A stretch of 64,000 nucleotides of DNA, from the NCBI GenBank assembly GCA_943369355.1, contig CALRMX020000007.1, forward strand, positions 1 through 64,000, read 5' to 3'. Within the stretch, counting starts at the first letter, position 1. Each line of letters opens with the position of its first letter. The translations under genes were made by a program, and so were the position numbers. The notes under the pieces were generated by a model, which worked only from the letters and a program-made list of their open reading frames with translations, was not told the DNA's origin and did no database searches. The stretch comes from UBA7662 sp943369355. GTDB taxonomy: Bacteria; Bacteroidota; Bacteroidia; UBA7662. This document shows positions 52,133-61,325 of this stretch, piece after piece.

Positions 52133-53446
52133 TTAGGAAATCAGCTCCTCCTCGCTAACGGGATGGAGCTGATTTTCTGTATGGGCTACCACAACTGCCA
52201 CAGCAGCATCGCCCGTTACATTCACTACGGTTCGAGCCATATCCAAAATACGATCTACGGCTACAATTAATGCAATGCCGGCCGTATCCAAACCAACCGA
52301 TTCTAAAACGATTACCAACATCACCATTCCAGCTCCTGGTACTCCAGCCGAACCGATAGAAGCAAGTGTCGCGGTAAGAACGATCGTCAACTGTTGAAAA
52401 AAGCTCAAGTCGGTTCCAAAAGCTTGGGCGATAAAAACAGTTGCCACAGCTTGATACAAACTCGTACCGTCCATATTTATGGTTGCCCCGAGGGGTAAAA
52501 CAAAACTAGACACCTCTTCTGAAACGCCTAAGTGCTGTTCGCAGCGTTCCATGGTAACGGGTAAAGTTGCATTGCTTGAACTTGTGCTAAATGCGAGTAA
52601 CTGTGCTGGCGCAATCCCTTTAAAGAATTTCTTGTAGGAAAACTTAGTGAATAGCCTAAACATCAAAGGATAGGTAATGAAAATCATTACCGCCAATCCC
52701 AATACTACGGTTAGGCTATACATGCTCAACGCTTTTAACAGATCTAAGGCATCGGCAGGATTGGAACCAGCGAACTCGGCAATTAAGCTGGCAAGCAATG
52801 AAAAGACACCTACTGGCGCTAACTTCATGATTAGGTCTACCAGTTTCAGAATCACCTCGTTCGTCCCCTCAAAAAATGCCTTCACAGGAATTCGATGCTT
52901 TTCGGGAATTAGAATCAGCGCAATGCCGAAAAATACTGCGAAAAACACAACCTGTAGCATGTTGGTGTTGTCGCCCATAGCTTTAAAAAGATTATCGGGC
53001 ACTATATCCACGATGGGTTGTAATGGACCATTTTCAGCCACTTTATCAGCAGTAGCTGATTTATCGGCTGCTACCGTTGCATACCTCGACTTAAGCTCAT
53101 CGCGCTTCTCTGCAGAAAGGTAACTTCCCGGTTGCAATACGTTAACAATAACAAGACCAATACTAATAGCCAGTACAGTTGTTGTCAAATAAATGGAAAT
53201 GGTTTTGGTTCCTAAGCGAGAAAGTTTGCTCACGTCCTGCAAACTGGCTACCCCTACTATTAAGGAGGCAAGCACCAATGGCATGGCAATCAACTTCAAA
53301 AGATTTACGAAAATGGTACCTATAGGCTTTACCCAGTCAATTACAAATTGATTCAAGCCAAAGTAACTGGAAATTAAACCAGCAATGATTCCGAGCGTCA
53401 TGCCGATTATGATACGCCAGTGTAATGGAAGATTTGCGTTTTTCAT
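52133..53446 (-). CDS. Dicarboxylate/amino acid:cation symporter (DAACS family)
   Basis: 437 residues, multi-spanning inner-membrane transporter. Family hallmarks: the Ser-rich loop AFSTSSSNATLPVTME, the NMDGT motif in LPLGATINMDGTSLYQ, and the second re-entrant-loop segment LTATLASIGSAGVPGAGMVML. Members take up glutamate, aspartate or C4-dicarboxylates with Na+ or H+; the exact substrate is not decidable here. A moderately long soluble loop (about 120-165) sits between early helices. Its 3' end holds the hairpin that probably terminates the convergent HNH-AP2 gene. Confidence 0.92.
   Translation of the reverse strand: MKNANLPLHWRIIIGMTLGIIAGLISSYFGLNQFVIDWVKPIGTIFVNLLKLIAMPLVLASLIVGVASLQDVSKLSRLGTKTISIYLTTTVLAISIGLVIVNVLQPGSYLSAEKRDELKSRYATVAADKSATADKVAENGPLQPIVDIVPDNLFKAMGDNTNMLQVVFFAVFFGIALILIPEKHRIPVKAFFEGTNEVILKLVDLIMKLAPVGVFSLLASLIAEFAGSNPADALDLLKALSMYSLTVVLGLAVMIFITYPLMFRLFTKFSYKKFFKGIAPAQLLAFSTSSSNATLPVTMERCEQHLGVSEEVSSFVLPLGATINMDGTSLYQAVATVFIAQAFGTDLSFFQQLTIVLTATLASIGSAGVPGAGMVMLVIVLESVGLDTAGIALIVAVDRILDMARTVVNVTGDAAVAVVVAHTENQLHPVSEEELIS
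52138..52178 (+). terminator. Terminator of the HNH-AP2 gene inside the symporter 3' end
   Basis: An 11-bp perfect stem AAATCAGCTCC/GGAGCTGATTT with a 16-nt loop, followed by TTCTGT on the plus strand. It lies within the last codons of the convergent symporter gene, 28 nt after the HNH-AP2 stop. The T-tail is short. Confidence 0.5.
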
Positions 53447-53530
53447 ACATCCAATAAGATTGGCTAAGGTATGAAAAAGCCGCTAATGAGATAGACTAAC
53501 CCTTACTTCTACTCGGTCGGATTACGTGCT

Positions 53531-54610
53531 TCAGATTTTTGCAGCCCGGTTTCGCAAAAGATGATCGCAAAGAACTAAGGCAGCCATTGCCTCTACAATA
53601 GGTACCGCTCGAGGAACTACACAAGGGTCGTGTCGACCTTGAGCTTCCAGATACACCTCTTCGCCTTGCGTATTTACGGTAAGTTGTTGTTGCTTGATAG
53701 TTGCAACTGGTTTAAAGGCAACTCTACATGCGATTTGTTCTCCGTTTGAAATACCACCTTGTATGCCGCCAGAATAATTTGACCTCGTCCGAATCTGTTG
53801 ATTGGATTGTATAAAAGAATCGTTCACCTGAGAACCTTTCATTCTCGACATGGCGAACCCACCGCCTACTTCAAAACCTTTTACTGCATTGATACTCAAC
53901 ATAGCTTTAGCTAAATCAGCCTCTAGTTTATCAAAAACAGGCTCTCCCAAACCAGGCGGCACACCGAATATTCTCAAGCTAATGATGCCTCCTAAAGAAT
54001 CACCGGCTTGCTTGGCCCCCTCAATTTCGCTTTCCATTCGTGCAGATGATTCCTGATCGGGACAACGAACCAAAGAACTTTCGATCGCGTCAATTTGCGT
54101 AGAATCTGGTTCGCCGGCCCATTCAATTTCCCCAATGGTACTTACCCAAGCATATAATTTGATTCCATTTTCGGCCAAAAATTGCTTCGCTATAGCACCC
54201 GCTGCTACTCTCGTCGCTGTTTCGCGTGCTGAGCTTCTTCCTCCACCCCGATGATCTCTCCTACCGTACTTTACTTGATACGTAAAATCGGCATGAGAAG
54301 GACGATAAACATCTTTTAGATGCTCGTAATCGGAAGATTTTGCATCTGAATTTTTAATCAAAAGGGCAATTGGCGTTCCAGTGCTCACCCCTTCGAATAC
54401 TCCCGATAAAATTTCCACCTCATCAGACTCATTTCGTGGACTTGTCAATGAAGACTGACCCGGTTTTCGTCGGCGCATTTCAAAAAGTAGAAAATCTAAA
54501 TCAATTTGGAGACCTGCAGGACAACCATCTATCACGACACCTATTGCAGGACCATGCGATTCACCAAAAGTGGATATTCGAAAAAGCTGTCCAAAACTAT
54601 TACCTGCCAT
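53531..54610 (-). CDS. aroC: Chorismate synthase
   Basis: 359 residues. FMN-dependent last step of the shikimate pathway. Conserved GESHGPAIGVVIDGCPAG near the start, the Arg-rich GRRDHRGGGRSSARET loop and the FMN-site segment TRSNYSGGIQGGISNG. Last gene of the four-gene operon; it starts 1 nt after the aroA stop. Confidence 0.97.
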   Translation of the reverse strand: MAGNSFGQLFRISTFGESHGPAIGVVIDGCPAGLQIDLDFLLFEMRRRKPGQSSLTSPRNESDEVEILSGVFEGVSTGTPIALLIKNSDAKSSDYEHLKDVYRPSHADFTYQVKYGRRDHRGGGRSSARETATRVAAGAIAKQFLAENGIKLYAWVSTIGEIEWAGEPDSTQIDAIESSLVRCPDQESSARMESEIEGAKQAGDSLGGIISLRIFGVPPGLGEPVFDKLEADLAKAMLSINAVKGFEVGGGFAMSRMKGSQVNDSFIQSNQQIRTRSNYSGGIQGGISNGEQIACRVAFKPVATIKQQQLTVNTQGEEVYLEAQGRHDPCVVPRAVPIVEAMAALVLCDHLLRNRAAKI

Positions 54611-54611
54611 A

Positions 54612-55838
54612 TCAATATTTCATTTCAAAACCCAATTTCGACAAATCATCCCAATATCTTGGATACGATTTACTGACAACTGCTGGCGTTTCCCAGCTTA
54701 TTTTAGCACCTGCGCAAACCAATAAATTCATAGACATAACGATTCGATGATCGCTCCATGCGCTACATACCACCGCAGTTGACGGATAGGGCGCTAAAGT
54801 GGGTATTAACTCAGCATAATCGTCCGAAAAACTCAGTTTATGTCCAAACTTATGGAGCTCCTCCTTTAAGGAAAGCAGCCTATCACTTTCTTTGTATTTT
54901 AAGGTTGAAATTCCGGTAAAAACACCTCTCATTCGTGCAGCAGCACAAAAGCATATTAGCGTTGGGGCTAAATCGGGGCAATCGCTAAAATCGGCTTCTA
55001 GCGAATTATGAGTGCTATCGGTTTTGGCAGATCGAATATGCAATCCATCCTCTTTTTGCTGCCACTGTAGCCCCATTGGGCGCAATAGCTCTAGAACTAC
55101 CTTATCGGCTTGATTACTCTGTTCGTCTAAGCGATCGAGGAACAAAGCGCTGTTCGGCTTCAGGCAAACCATAGCTGCCCAATAGCCCGCCGACGACCAA
55201 TCTGCCTCTATATCTCGACTACCTATTTTGGGCATACCTGGTGAGACCGTGATACGAGCATTTTCAACCTCAACCTCAATACCAGCAGCTTGAAGCGTAT
55301 CCACAGTTTGTTGAAGATAGGGCATCGATACCAACTTTCCTTCCCAGTGAATCACCAACTTATTCTTTAAAATCGGTGCGATAAGCAGTAAGGCCGAAAT
55401 GTACTGACTGCTTACAGTAGCGTCCATGCGAAGAGAACCACCTGCCAGTGCTTTGCCACGAATCTCAAGCGGTGGGAACCCCTCCTTGCCTAAATAGCTT
55501 ATGTCTGCTCCTAGTAATCGTAAGGCATCAACCAATTGGGAAATCGGCCTGTGGTGCGCCCTATCACTACCAGTAATTTTAAATTCTCCGGGTTGAGTAG
55601 CCAAAAATGCAGTTAAAAAACGCATGGCCGTGCCAGCAGCTCCAACAAACCTCTCACTCCCTTTTTCATTTAATGCTTTGAAAAGGAGTTGTGTGTCGTC
55701 GGCTTCTGATAAATAGGATAAACTGCCAGAATTGCCACTTATAGCATTCAAGATTAGCCACCTATTACTGCTGCTTTTAGACCCGGGTAACGAAACTTGC
55801 CCTACGAGCTTACCAGGCGCACTCAAGAGTTCCACCAT
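54612..55838 (-). CDS. aroA: 3-phosphoshikimate 1-carboxyvinyltransferase (EPSP synthase)
   Basis: 408 residues. Signatures: LPGSKSSSNRWLILNAI, GAAGTAMRFLTAFLA and, at the end, SDHRIVMSMNLLVCAG with VVSKSYPRYWDDL. The active-site segment AAGTAMRF differs from the common NAGTAMRP form, having Phe in place of the Pro that is frequent in enterobacterial enzymes. It overlaps aroB by 16 bp and is followed 1 nt later by aroC. Confidence 0.95.
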   Translation of the reverse strand: MVELLSAPGKLVGQVSLPGSKSSSNRWLILNAISGNSGSLSYLSEADDTQLLFKALNEKGSERFVGAAGTAMRFLTAFLATQPGEFKITGSDRAHHRPISQLVDALRLLGADISYLGKEGFPPLEIRGKALAGGSLRMDATVSSQYISALLLIAPILKNKLVIHWEGKLVSMPYLQQTVDTLQAAGIEVEVENARITVSPGMPKIGSRDIEADWSSAGYWAAMVCLKPNSALFLDRLDEQSNQADKVVLELLRPMGLQWQQKEDGLHIRSAKTDSTHNSLEADFSDCPDLAPTLICFCAAARMRGVFTGISTLKYKESDRLLSLKEELHKFGHKLSFSDDYAELIPTLAPYPSTAVVCSAWSDHRIVMSMNLLVCAGAKISWETPAVVSKSYPRYWDDLSKLGFEMKY

Positions 55839-56854
55839 GCCGAAAACTTATTCCAAACCTGTCGGAGGGTTTCCTCTTCCACTAATTTATTCCATTCGGC
55901 CTCTCCAACCTGCTTTAGCACTACCATGCGATAGCCATGAAAGTTCTTTTTGTCGTTTTTCATAAATGGCAATAACTCTTCAAAAGAAGCAGAAGCACTT
56001 ATTCCTTGAAATAACGATTTCAACTTTGACTGAAGTGAAATTGCCGTTTCTGCGTTAAGCCATCCTCCCGATACCGAGAGCTCAATTTCAGCGCCTAAAC
56101 CGAGGATAATGGCCTCTCCGTGCAGAAGAGGAAATGTTGACTGATGCGACGCAGCCTCTATCGCATGTCCAAAAGAATGTCCGAAATTGAGCAACTGTCG
56201 TTCACCTTTTTCAAAGGGATCTCGTGTAGTAATTTCCAATTTCACCTGAACCGCCCTTTGAATTAGGTCGGCATTCGGACATTGTCCTGGCCGAAGTGCG
56301 GATGCGTCGTGCCACAAGCAGGGATCGGCAATTAAACCGTGCTTTAAAATCTCTGCCTTACCCGACTCCAGTTCCCGAACGGGCAAACTTTTTAAATAAA
56401 ATGCACTAAAGAGCACAGCTTCTGCTGGCCAAAAGGTGCCGATACTGTTTTTTACACCGCCTAGATTGCATCCGGTTTTACCCCCAAAAGCAGCATCTAC
56501 TTGCCCTAAAAGTGAGGTAGGAACGTTAACATAACGAATCCCCCTTTTGTAGCAAGAGGCTGCAAAGCCACCCAAATCGGTGATAACACCTCCACCTACA
56601 TTGATTAATAAGGCGTGACGGTCGACACCTAGGTCGAGCCATTGTTGCCAAAGTCGCTCAATAGATTGAAGATTTTTTTGTTTCTCCCCCGATTCGATGC
56701 AGAAAATGATGCCGTCTAATTTCCTGGAAATCATTTCACCGTAGTGAAAAGTATTTTCATCGGTTAAGACCAGCACCGCCGATGGTTTGAGTCTTCCTAG
56801 TAGGTTTTGGAGTTCATCGATAGGATGCTCAGTAAATATAAGCTGTTGGCTCAT
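55823..56854 (-). CDS. aroB: 3-dehydroquinate synthase
   Basis: 343 residues. NAD- and metal-dependent cyclase. Motifs: INVGGGVITDLGGFAASCYKRG, VPTSLLGQVDAAFGGKTG, LKHGLIAD, and the metal-site His in LLNFGHSFGHAIEAA and LLHGEAIILG. It overlaps the upstream DAHP synthase gene by 4 bp and aroA by 16 bp. Confidence 0.96.
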   Translation of the reverse strand: MSQQLIFTEHPIDELQNLLGRLKPSAVLVLTDENTFHYGEMISRKLDGIIFCIESGEKQKNLQSIERLWQQWLDLGVDRHALLINVGGGVITDLGGFAASCYKRGIRYVNVPTSLLGQVDAAFGGKTGCNLGGVKNSIGTFWPAEAVLFSAFYLKSLPVRELESGKAEILKHGLIADPCLWHDASALRPGQCPNADLIQRAVQVKLEITTRDPFEKGERQLLNFGHSFGHAIEAASHQSTFPLLHGEAIILGLGAEIELSVSGGWLNAETAISLQSKLKSLFQGISASASFEELLPFMKNDKKNFHGYRMVVLKQVGEAEWNKLVEEETLRQVWNKFSAWWNS

Positions 56855-57975
56855 GACCTTTTCCGAGGCTGGCGATCGCGCTGTTCACGAAAAACTTTGA
56901 CCTGCGCATTTATTGACTCCTGATGCATGAGTTGAAGCATCCTTCTTACAAAACCGGGCTCCAATTCACGTGAATCAGCTTCTGCCAAGCGTGTTTCCAT
57001 GATCTGAGCCCATCGGGCTGGTTGTAAAATGGTAATGTCGTTATTGTGCTTTACCTCGCCTATGTCGCGAATTACTTCCATCCGTTGGCTGAGTAATTCT
57101 AAAAGGTTTCGGTCTATTTGGTCGATCTGTTTTCTTAGCTGTTCTAGCTGGGTATTGAATACAGGGTCTTCGGTAAGCTCGCGGCTATGCACGAGCTTTT
57201 CCATCAAACGAATTAACTGTTCCGGCGTAATTTGTTGAGCGGCATCGCTCCAAGCTTGAGCAGGATGAATATGCGTTTCAATCATCAAGCCGTCAAAATC
57301 TAGATCGAGTGCGATCTGCGCAGTGTCGGCAACGAGTAAAGCATTTCCGCTAATGTGGCTTGGATCACAAATCATCATTAAATCTGGTGCTTGGCGCCGT
57401 AATTCAATTGGCAGTTCCCAATTGGGTTGGTTCCGGTAAATGGTTTTTTCGTAGCCAGAAAAGCCCCGATGTATGGCCGCTAACTTTCGAATGCCAACTT
57501 TATGCATTCGTTCTAGTGCTCCTATCCATAAATCCAGATCAGGATTTACAGGATTTTTGACCAAAACAGGAATGTCGGAGCCTTTAAGGGCATCCGCAAT
57601 TTCCTGCACCATGAACGGATTTACCGTAGTTCGTGCGCCAATCCAAACCATATCGATTCCAGCTGCTAAAGCCAACTCAACATGCTTAGCGCTGGCTACC
57701 TCAATCATAACCGGTATGCCCGTATGTTCTACAGCTTCCTTCAGCCAGATTAATCCTTCTGGACCTACTCCTTCAAAGGAATTGGGGCGAGTGCGCGGTT
57801 TCCAAATGCCGGCACGTATGGCATTTGGTTTCGCAGGAAGAAGACCATTGATGGTAGCCCTTAATTGATCCGGCGTTTCAGCCGAGCACGGACCTGCAAT
57901 GAGATAGGGACGTTCATCCGCTTTGCGGCGACCAAACCAATCTGTTTTGGGGGCTATATCTTGAAGGAGTTGCAT
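56851..57975 (-). CDS. Bifunctional DAHP synthase/chorismate mutase
   Basis: 374 residues. N-terminal 3-deoxy-7-phosphoheptulonate synthase (about 1-265; PYLIAGPCSAETPDQL, GIWKPRTRPNSFEGVG, PVLVKNPVNPD, MMICDPSHISGN) followed by an AroQ-type chorismate mutase (about 275-365; LEQLRKQIDQIDRNLLELL). It combines the first pathway step with the branch to phenylalanine/tyrosine, an arrangement known in Bacteroidota; in related fusions the mutase domain mediates feedback control. First gene of the operon with aroB, aroA and aroC. The upstream TTACTTTG has one mismatch to the -7 consensus. Confidence 0.94.
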   Translation of the reverse strand: MQLLQDIAPKTDWFGRRKADERPYLIAGPCSAETPDQLRATINGLLPAKPNAIRAGIWKPRTRPNSFEGVGPEGLIWLKEAVEHTGIPVMIEVASAKHVELALAAGIDMVWIGARTTVNPFMVQEIADALKGSDIPVLVKNPVNPDLDLWIGALERMHKVGIRKLAAIHRGFSGYEKTIYRNQPNWELPIELRRQAPDLMMICDPSHISGNALLVADTAQIALDLDFDGLMIETHIHPAQAWSDAAQQITPEQLIRLMEKLVHSRELTEDPVFNTQLEQLRKQIDQIDRNLLELLSQRMEVIRDIGEVKHNNDITILQPARWAQIMETRLAEADSRELEPGFVRRMLQLMHQESINAQVKVFREQRDRQPRKRS

Positions 57976-58084
57976 AAATAACTAATGCAAAGTAAGCCCT
58001 TTTTGTTCATTCAGCAGCCCAGAATAAAGCAAAGCCATACACAAGTTCTAGAAACATTCACGGCGCAACGGCAGTTGTTTTCTA

Positions 58085-58092
58085 TAAATTTG
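58085..58092 (+). promoter_or_regulatory. Possible -7 box of the proline dehydrogenase gene
   Basis: TAAATTTG matches TAnnTTTG and ends 19 nt before the ATG. The nearest TTG is too close to act as -33. Confidence 0.35.
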
Positions 58093-58111
58093 CTTTAACA
58101 TTCACTTTTGC

Positions 58112-59290
58112 ATGGAACCTCAGCCAGCACTTCAGTTTAACGACACCTTCATTGCATTCGCCTCAAAAAGTAATTTACAATTGCGGAAAGCCTACTGGTT
58201 ATTCAAGGCAATGCATTCCCCGACTTCTGTCAAGTTTCTGACTACGGCAGCACAATTAAGTCTTAAACTGCACTTGCCAGTAGATTGGGCGATTAAGGCG
58301 ACGGTTTTTGAACATTTTTGTGGCGGAGAATCAATCACTGGCTGTGAACCTACGATTGAACAGCTGGCCAAATACAAAATCGGAACAATACTGGATTATA
58401 GCGTTGAAGGCAAAGAAAACGAAGCGGAGTTTGATTCGTGCAAATTTGAGATTATACATACCATACAAAAAGCTAAGGGTGATAAGCGCATTCCTTTCAG
58501 TGTTTTTAAAGTAACAGGGGTAATTCGTTTTGGGTTACTCGAAAAAGTAAACAGCAAAGCCAAATTAAATCCTACTGAGCTAGCTGAATGGGGCCGTGCT
58601 AAAGAACGGGTACATGCTATTTGCAAGGCTGCGCACGACGCTAGCCAAATGTTGTTTATCGACGCCGAAGAAAGTTGGATTCAAGATGCTATTGATGAAT
58701 TAGCAACTGAAATGATGGTAGAATTCAACAAAAACAAACCCATTGTTTTTAATACCCTCCAAATGTATCGACACGATCGTTTGACTTATCTCAAACAAAG
58801 CTACGAAGCCGCCAGAACGGGGAAATATTGGTACGCAGTAAAATTGGTAAGAGGCGCGTATATGGAGAAAGAAAGGGCCCGTGCAGCTGAGAAAGGATAT
58901 GCATCTCCAATCCAACCCGATAAAGCATCTAGTGATCGCGACTACGACGAAGCCGTGTCTTTTTGTTTGGAGCACATTGAGCATCTGGCATTTTGTTCAG
59001 GAAGTCATAATGAACAAAGTAATCTAGAACTTGCTAAAAAGATGGGCGCATTAGGCTTGGAGGTGAATCACCCAAGAATATGGTTTGCACAATTATTAGG
59101 AATGAGCGATCATATTAGTTACAATTTGTCGCACGCTGGATATAATGTTGCCAAGTATGTCCCTTATGGCCCGGTAAAATCAGTAATGCCTTACCTCATA
59201 CGGCGAGCTGAGGAAAACACATCTATTGCGGGCCAAATGGGAAGAGAACTAGGCTTGTTGACCAAAGAAATAGCTCGCAGAAAGCTTTAA
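58112..59290 (+). CDS. Proline dehydrogenase (monofunctional)
   Basis: 392 residues. FAD-dependent oxidation of proline to pyrroline-5-carboxylate, which feeds glutamate. TIM-barrel motifs: MLFIDAEESWIQDAID, VFNTLQMYRHDRLTYL, YWYAVKLVRGAYMEKER, FCSGSHNEQS and the C-terminal YVPYGPVKSVMPYLIRRAEEN that contacts proline. There is no aldehyde dehydrogenase fusion, and P5C dehydrogenase is not adjacent. Its 3' end overlaps the convergent NTF2-like gene by 4 bp. Confidence 0.95.
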   Translation: MEPQPALQFNDTFIAFASKSNLQLRKAYWLFKAMHSPTSVKFLTTAAQLSLKLHLPVDWAIKATVFEHFCGGESITGCEPTIEQLAKYKIGTILDYSVEGKENEAEFDSCKFEIIHTIQKAKGDKRIPFSVFKVTGVIRFGLLEKVNSKAKLNPTELAEWGRAKERVHAICKAAHDASQMLFIDAEESWIQDAIDELATEMMVEFNKNKPIVFNTLQMYRHDRLTYLKQSYEAARTGKYWYAVKLVRGAYMEKERARAAEKGYASPIQPDKASSDRDYDEAVSFCLEHIEHLAFCSGSHNEQSNLELAKKMGALGLEVNHPRIWFAQLLGMSDHISYNLSHAGYNVAKYVPYGPVKSVMPYLIRRAEENTSIAGQMGRELGLLTKEIARRKL

Positions 59291-59703
59291 GAGGTGTGGT
59301 CGTATACGATCAACCAACGACCTTCTATTTTTCGGAAAATGAGGGTGAATGGGCCCGATGGTTTATCCTTTTCACGAATCAGGGTATACTTTCCGGTAAC
59401 TAACCACACATCTTCACTCAGTTTACGAAACTGCCATAAATCGAATTGTAGCGTACCCATTGCCGCTTTGTCGGGGTATCCTTTTTTATATCCCTCCAAA
59501 GTTGCCTTCCAGCCATAACGAATCGATCTCCCAATGAACTGCAAGGAATCCGACTTCCAATAACCTTCCATAAATCTCTCGATATCGCCTGCATTCCAAG
59601 CAGCTTGTTGGTTTTCTAGCACTTTCCTGATTGCTATTTCCTCTGTTGATTGAGCCGCAGTTGATGCTGCCAAAAGCAAAAAGAATAGCACGGCCCTTCC
59701 CAT
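59287..59703 (-). CDS. Exported NTF2-like (DUF4440-type) protein
   Basis: About 138 residues from ATG 59703 (signal peptide MGRAVLFFLLLAASTAAQS), starting 1 nt after the ald stop. The mature part has the SnoaL/NTF2-like cone-fold pattern: IRKVLENQQAAWNAGDIERF, then WKATLEGYKKGYPDK, and closing strands FTLIFRKIEGRWLIVYDHTS. Such small periplasmic proteins have no fixed function. Probably in the ald transcript. Confidence 0.82.
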   Translation of the reverse strand: MGRAVLFFLLLAASTAAQSTEEIAIRKVLENQQAAWNAGDIERFMEGYWKSDSLQFIGRSIRYGWKATLEGYKKGYPDKAAMGTLQFDLWQFRKLSEDVWLVTGKYTLIREKDKPSGPFTLIFRKIEGRWLIVYDHTS

Positions 59704-59704
59704 C

Positions 59705-60916
59705 TTATAAACGAGCTGCGGCAATCAATTCAAGATTTGTAAAGCTCATATCAAACTTCTGGCTTAAGTACTTATTCGTGAGATTGCCATTGAAACAGTA
59801 AATACCCGATCTCAGGCCTTTTTCTATCCAGAAGTAACTATCGATTCCTCCGAATTCTCCGGCATCAATGAGCAAAGTGCTGAGAATATTGCTTAAGGCC
59901 ATGGAGGCAGTTTGTGAAACTCTTGAAGGTATATTGGGTACGCAATAATGAATAACGTCGTGTTTTTTAAATACAGGTTTGGTGTGATTGGTGAGTTCCG
60001 ACGTTTCAAAACATCCTCCTTGATCTATACTCACATCTATAATTACCGAACCTGGTTTCATTTGTTGAACCATGTCTTCACTTACCACCATCGGCGCTCT
60101 TCCTGTTTCGGCGTGTATGGCACCTACAGCAACATCGGCTGTACGTAGTTCATGGGCCAGTATGTCGGGAGCGATCACAGAAGTATAAATTCGCATTCCC
60201 AGATTATTCTGCAGTCGCTTGAGTCGAGTAATGCTATTATCAAAAATCCGGACATCGCTACCCAAGCCAATAGCCGTTCGGGCAGCAAACTCGCCTACAG
60301 TTCCTGCACCTAGAATTACCACCTTGCTCGGAGGAACACCACTAACTCCACCTAACAGCTTGCCGCTTCCTTGAAACTGATTGCTTAAATATTCTGCAGC
60401 AATTAATATGGCCGAACTCCCCGCTATTTCACTCATCGATCGGACAATTGGAAGACTGTCGCTCGCATCTTTCATGTATTCGTAGGCTACTCCTATTACT
60501 CTTTTTTCAACTAATGCCTTTACATATTCTAAGGTGATAGTAGGCAAATGAATCGCCGAAAAAATTATTTGCCCTGGATTAAGGTATTTGATCTCATCCA
60601 TCGGCACGGGACCCACTTTAACGACTACATGCGACTTATAGAGTTCCTCAGGGCTATACACAATATTCGCTCCAGCCTCCGTGTAGTCTTTATCGCTGTA
60701 AAAACTTGCAATACCCGCCTTGCTTTCAATGGTGACTTCGTGTCCCATTGCCACTAATCTACCAACAGCTTGCGGAGTTAACGACACCCTGTTTTCTTGG
60801 TACCCACGCTCACGAGGCACACCTATAGACATGCTGGTGGTGCGACGCGAGATTCGCAAAGGCTGCTCTAGAGGTGTGGCGGCAAATCGCGCCATGCTGG
60901 GAGTATCAGCTGACAT
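59705..60916 (-). CDS. ald: Alanine dehydrogenase
   Basis: 403 residues (an ATG at 60895 would avoid overlap with tsaE). NAD-dependent interconversion of alanine and pyruvate plus ammonia. The N-terminal catalytic domain starts with IGVPRERGYQENRVSLTP; substrate-site residues in HVVVKVGPV and FSAIHLP; Rossmann domain VVILGAGTVGEFAART; VIIDVSIDQGGCFETS. It has a ~30-residue N-terminal extension before the usual start, as in several Bacteroidota alanine dehydrogenases. Downstream of tsaE and porX. Confidence 0.92.
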   Translation of the reverse strand: MSADTPSMARFAATPLEQPLRISRRTTSMSIGVPRERGYQENRVSLTPQAVGRLVAMGHEVTIESKAGIASFYSDKDYTEAGANIVYSPEELYKSHVVVKVGPVPMDEIKYLNPGQIIFSAIHLPTITLEYVKALVEKRVIGVAYEYMKDASDSLPIVRSMSEIAGSSAILIAAEYLSNQFQGSGKLLGGVSGVPPSKVVILGAGTVGEFAARTAIGLGSDVRIFDNSITRLKRLQNNLGMRIYTSVIAPDILAHELRTADVAVGAIHAETGRAPMVVSEDMVQQMKPGSVIIDVSIDQGGCFETSELTNHTKPVFKKHDVIHYCVPNIPSRVSQTASMALSNILSTLLIDAGEFGGIDSYFWIEKGLRSGIYCFNGNLTNKYLSQKFDMSFTNLELIAAARL

Positions 60917-61325
60917 GTTTGAAGCTTAATTGACGGCTATTGTCTTCGAATATACGCAAATCAATTTGTACAAACTTATTGGGCAATAAGCTTGTTACTT
61001 TTTGAGGCCATTCTATCAAGCAAATATCTCCGCTGTAAAAATATTCTTCTACACCCATTTCTATTGCTTCCTCCTCATTTTCAATACGATAAAAATCGAA
61101 ATGTAAAACTTTTGAAGAGCCTAAACGATATTCGTTTACCAAACCATAAGTTGGGCTACTCACGGCATCCCTAATTCCCATTTGTTTGCATACCGCCGCA
61201 ATAAGTGTTGTTTTTCCAGCTCCCATATCCCCAGAAAAACACCATATTTTTTCATTTCTCAAGTGTTCAATCAACCAAGCAGCAGCTTCTTGGATACTTT
61301 GCAATTCGTAATTTATCGAACTCAT
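60906..61325 (-). CDS. tsaE: tRNA threonylcarbamoyladenosine biosynthesis ATPase TsaE
   Basis: 139 residues. P-loop FSGDMGAGKTTLIAAVC, then VSSPTYGLVNEYR (the conserved SPTF/Y motif) and HFDFYRIENEEEAIEMG, all typical of the TsaE/YjeE ATPase that works with TsaB and TsaD on the universal t6A tRNA modification. Its start overlaps the porX stop by 4 bp (ATGA) and its stop overlaps the annotated ald start by 11 bp. Confidence 0.95.
   Translation of the reverse strand: MSSINYELQSIQEAAAWLIEHLRNEKIWCFSGDMGAGKTTLIAAVCKQMGIRDAVSSPTYGLVNEYRLGSSKVLHFDFYRIENEEEAIEMGVEEYFYSGDICLIEWPQKVTSLLPNKFVQIDLRIFEDNSRQLSFKHVS

Noticed and set aside
52677..53123. 148-codon plus-strand open frame inside the symporter
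   Set aside because: Antisense shadow of a membrane protein with conserved family motifs on the minus strand.
58571..58620. Search for a fused P5C dehydrogenase (PutA type) around proline dehydrogenase
   Set aside because: The gene ends at 392 residues and the neighbours are unrelated; it is the monofunctional type.
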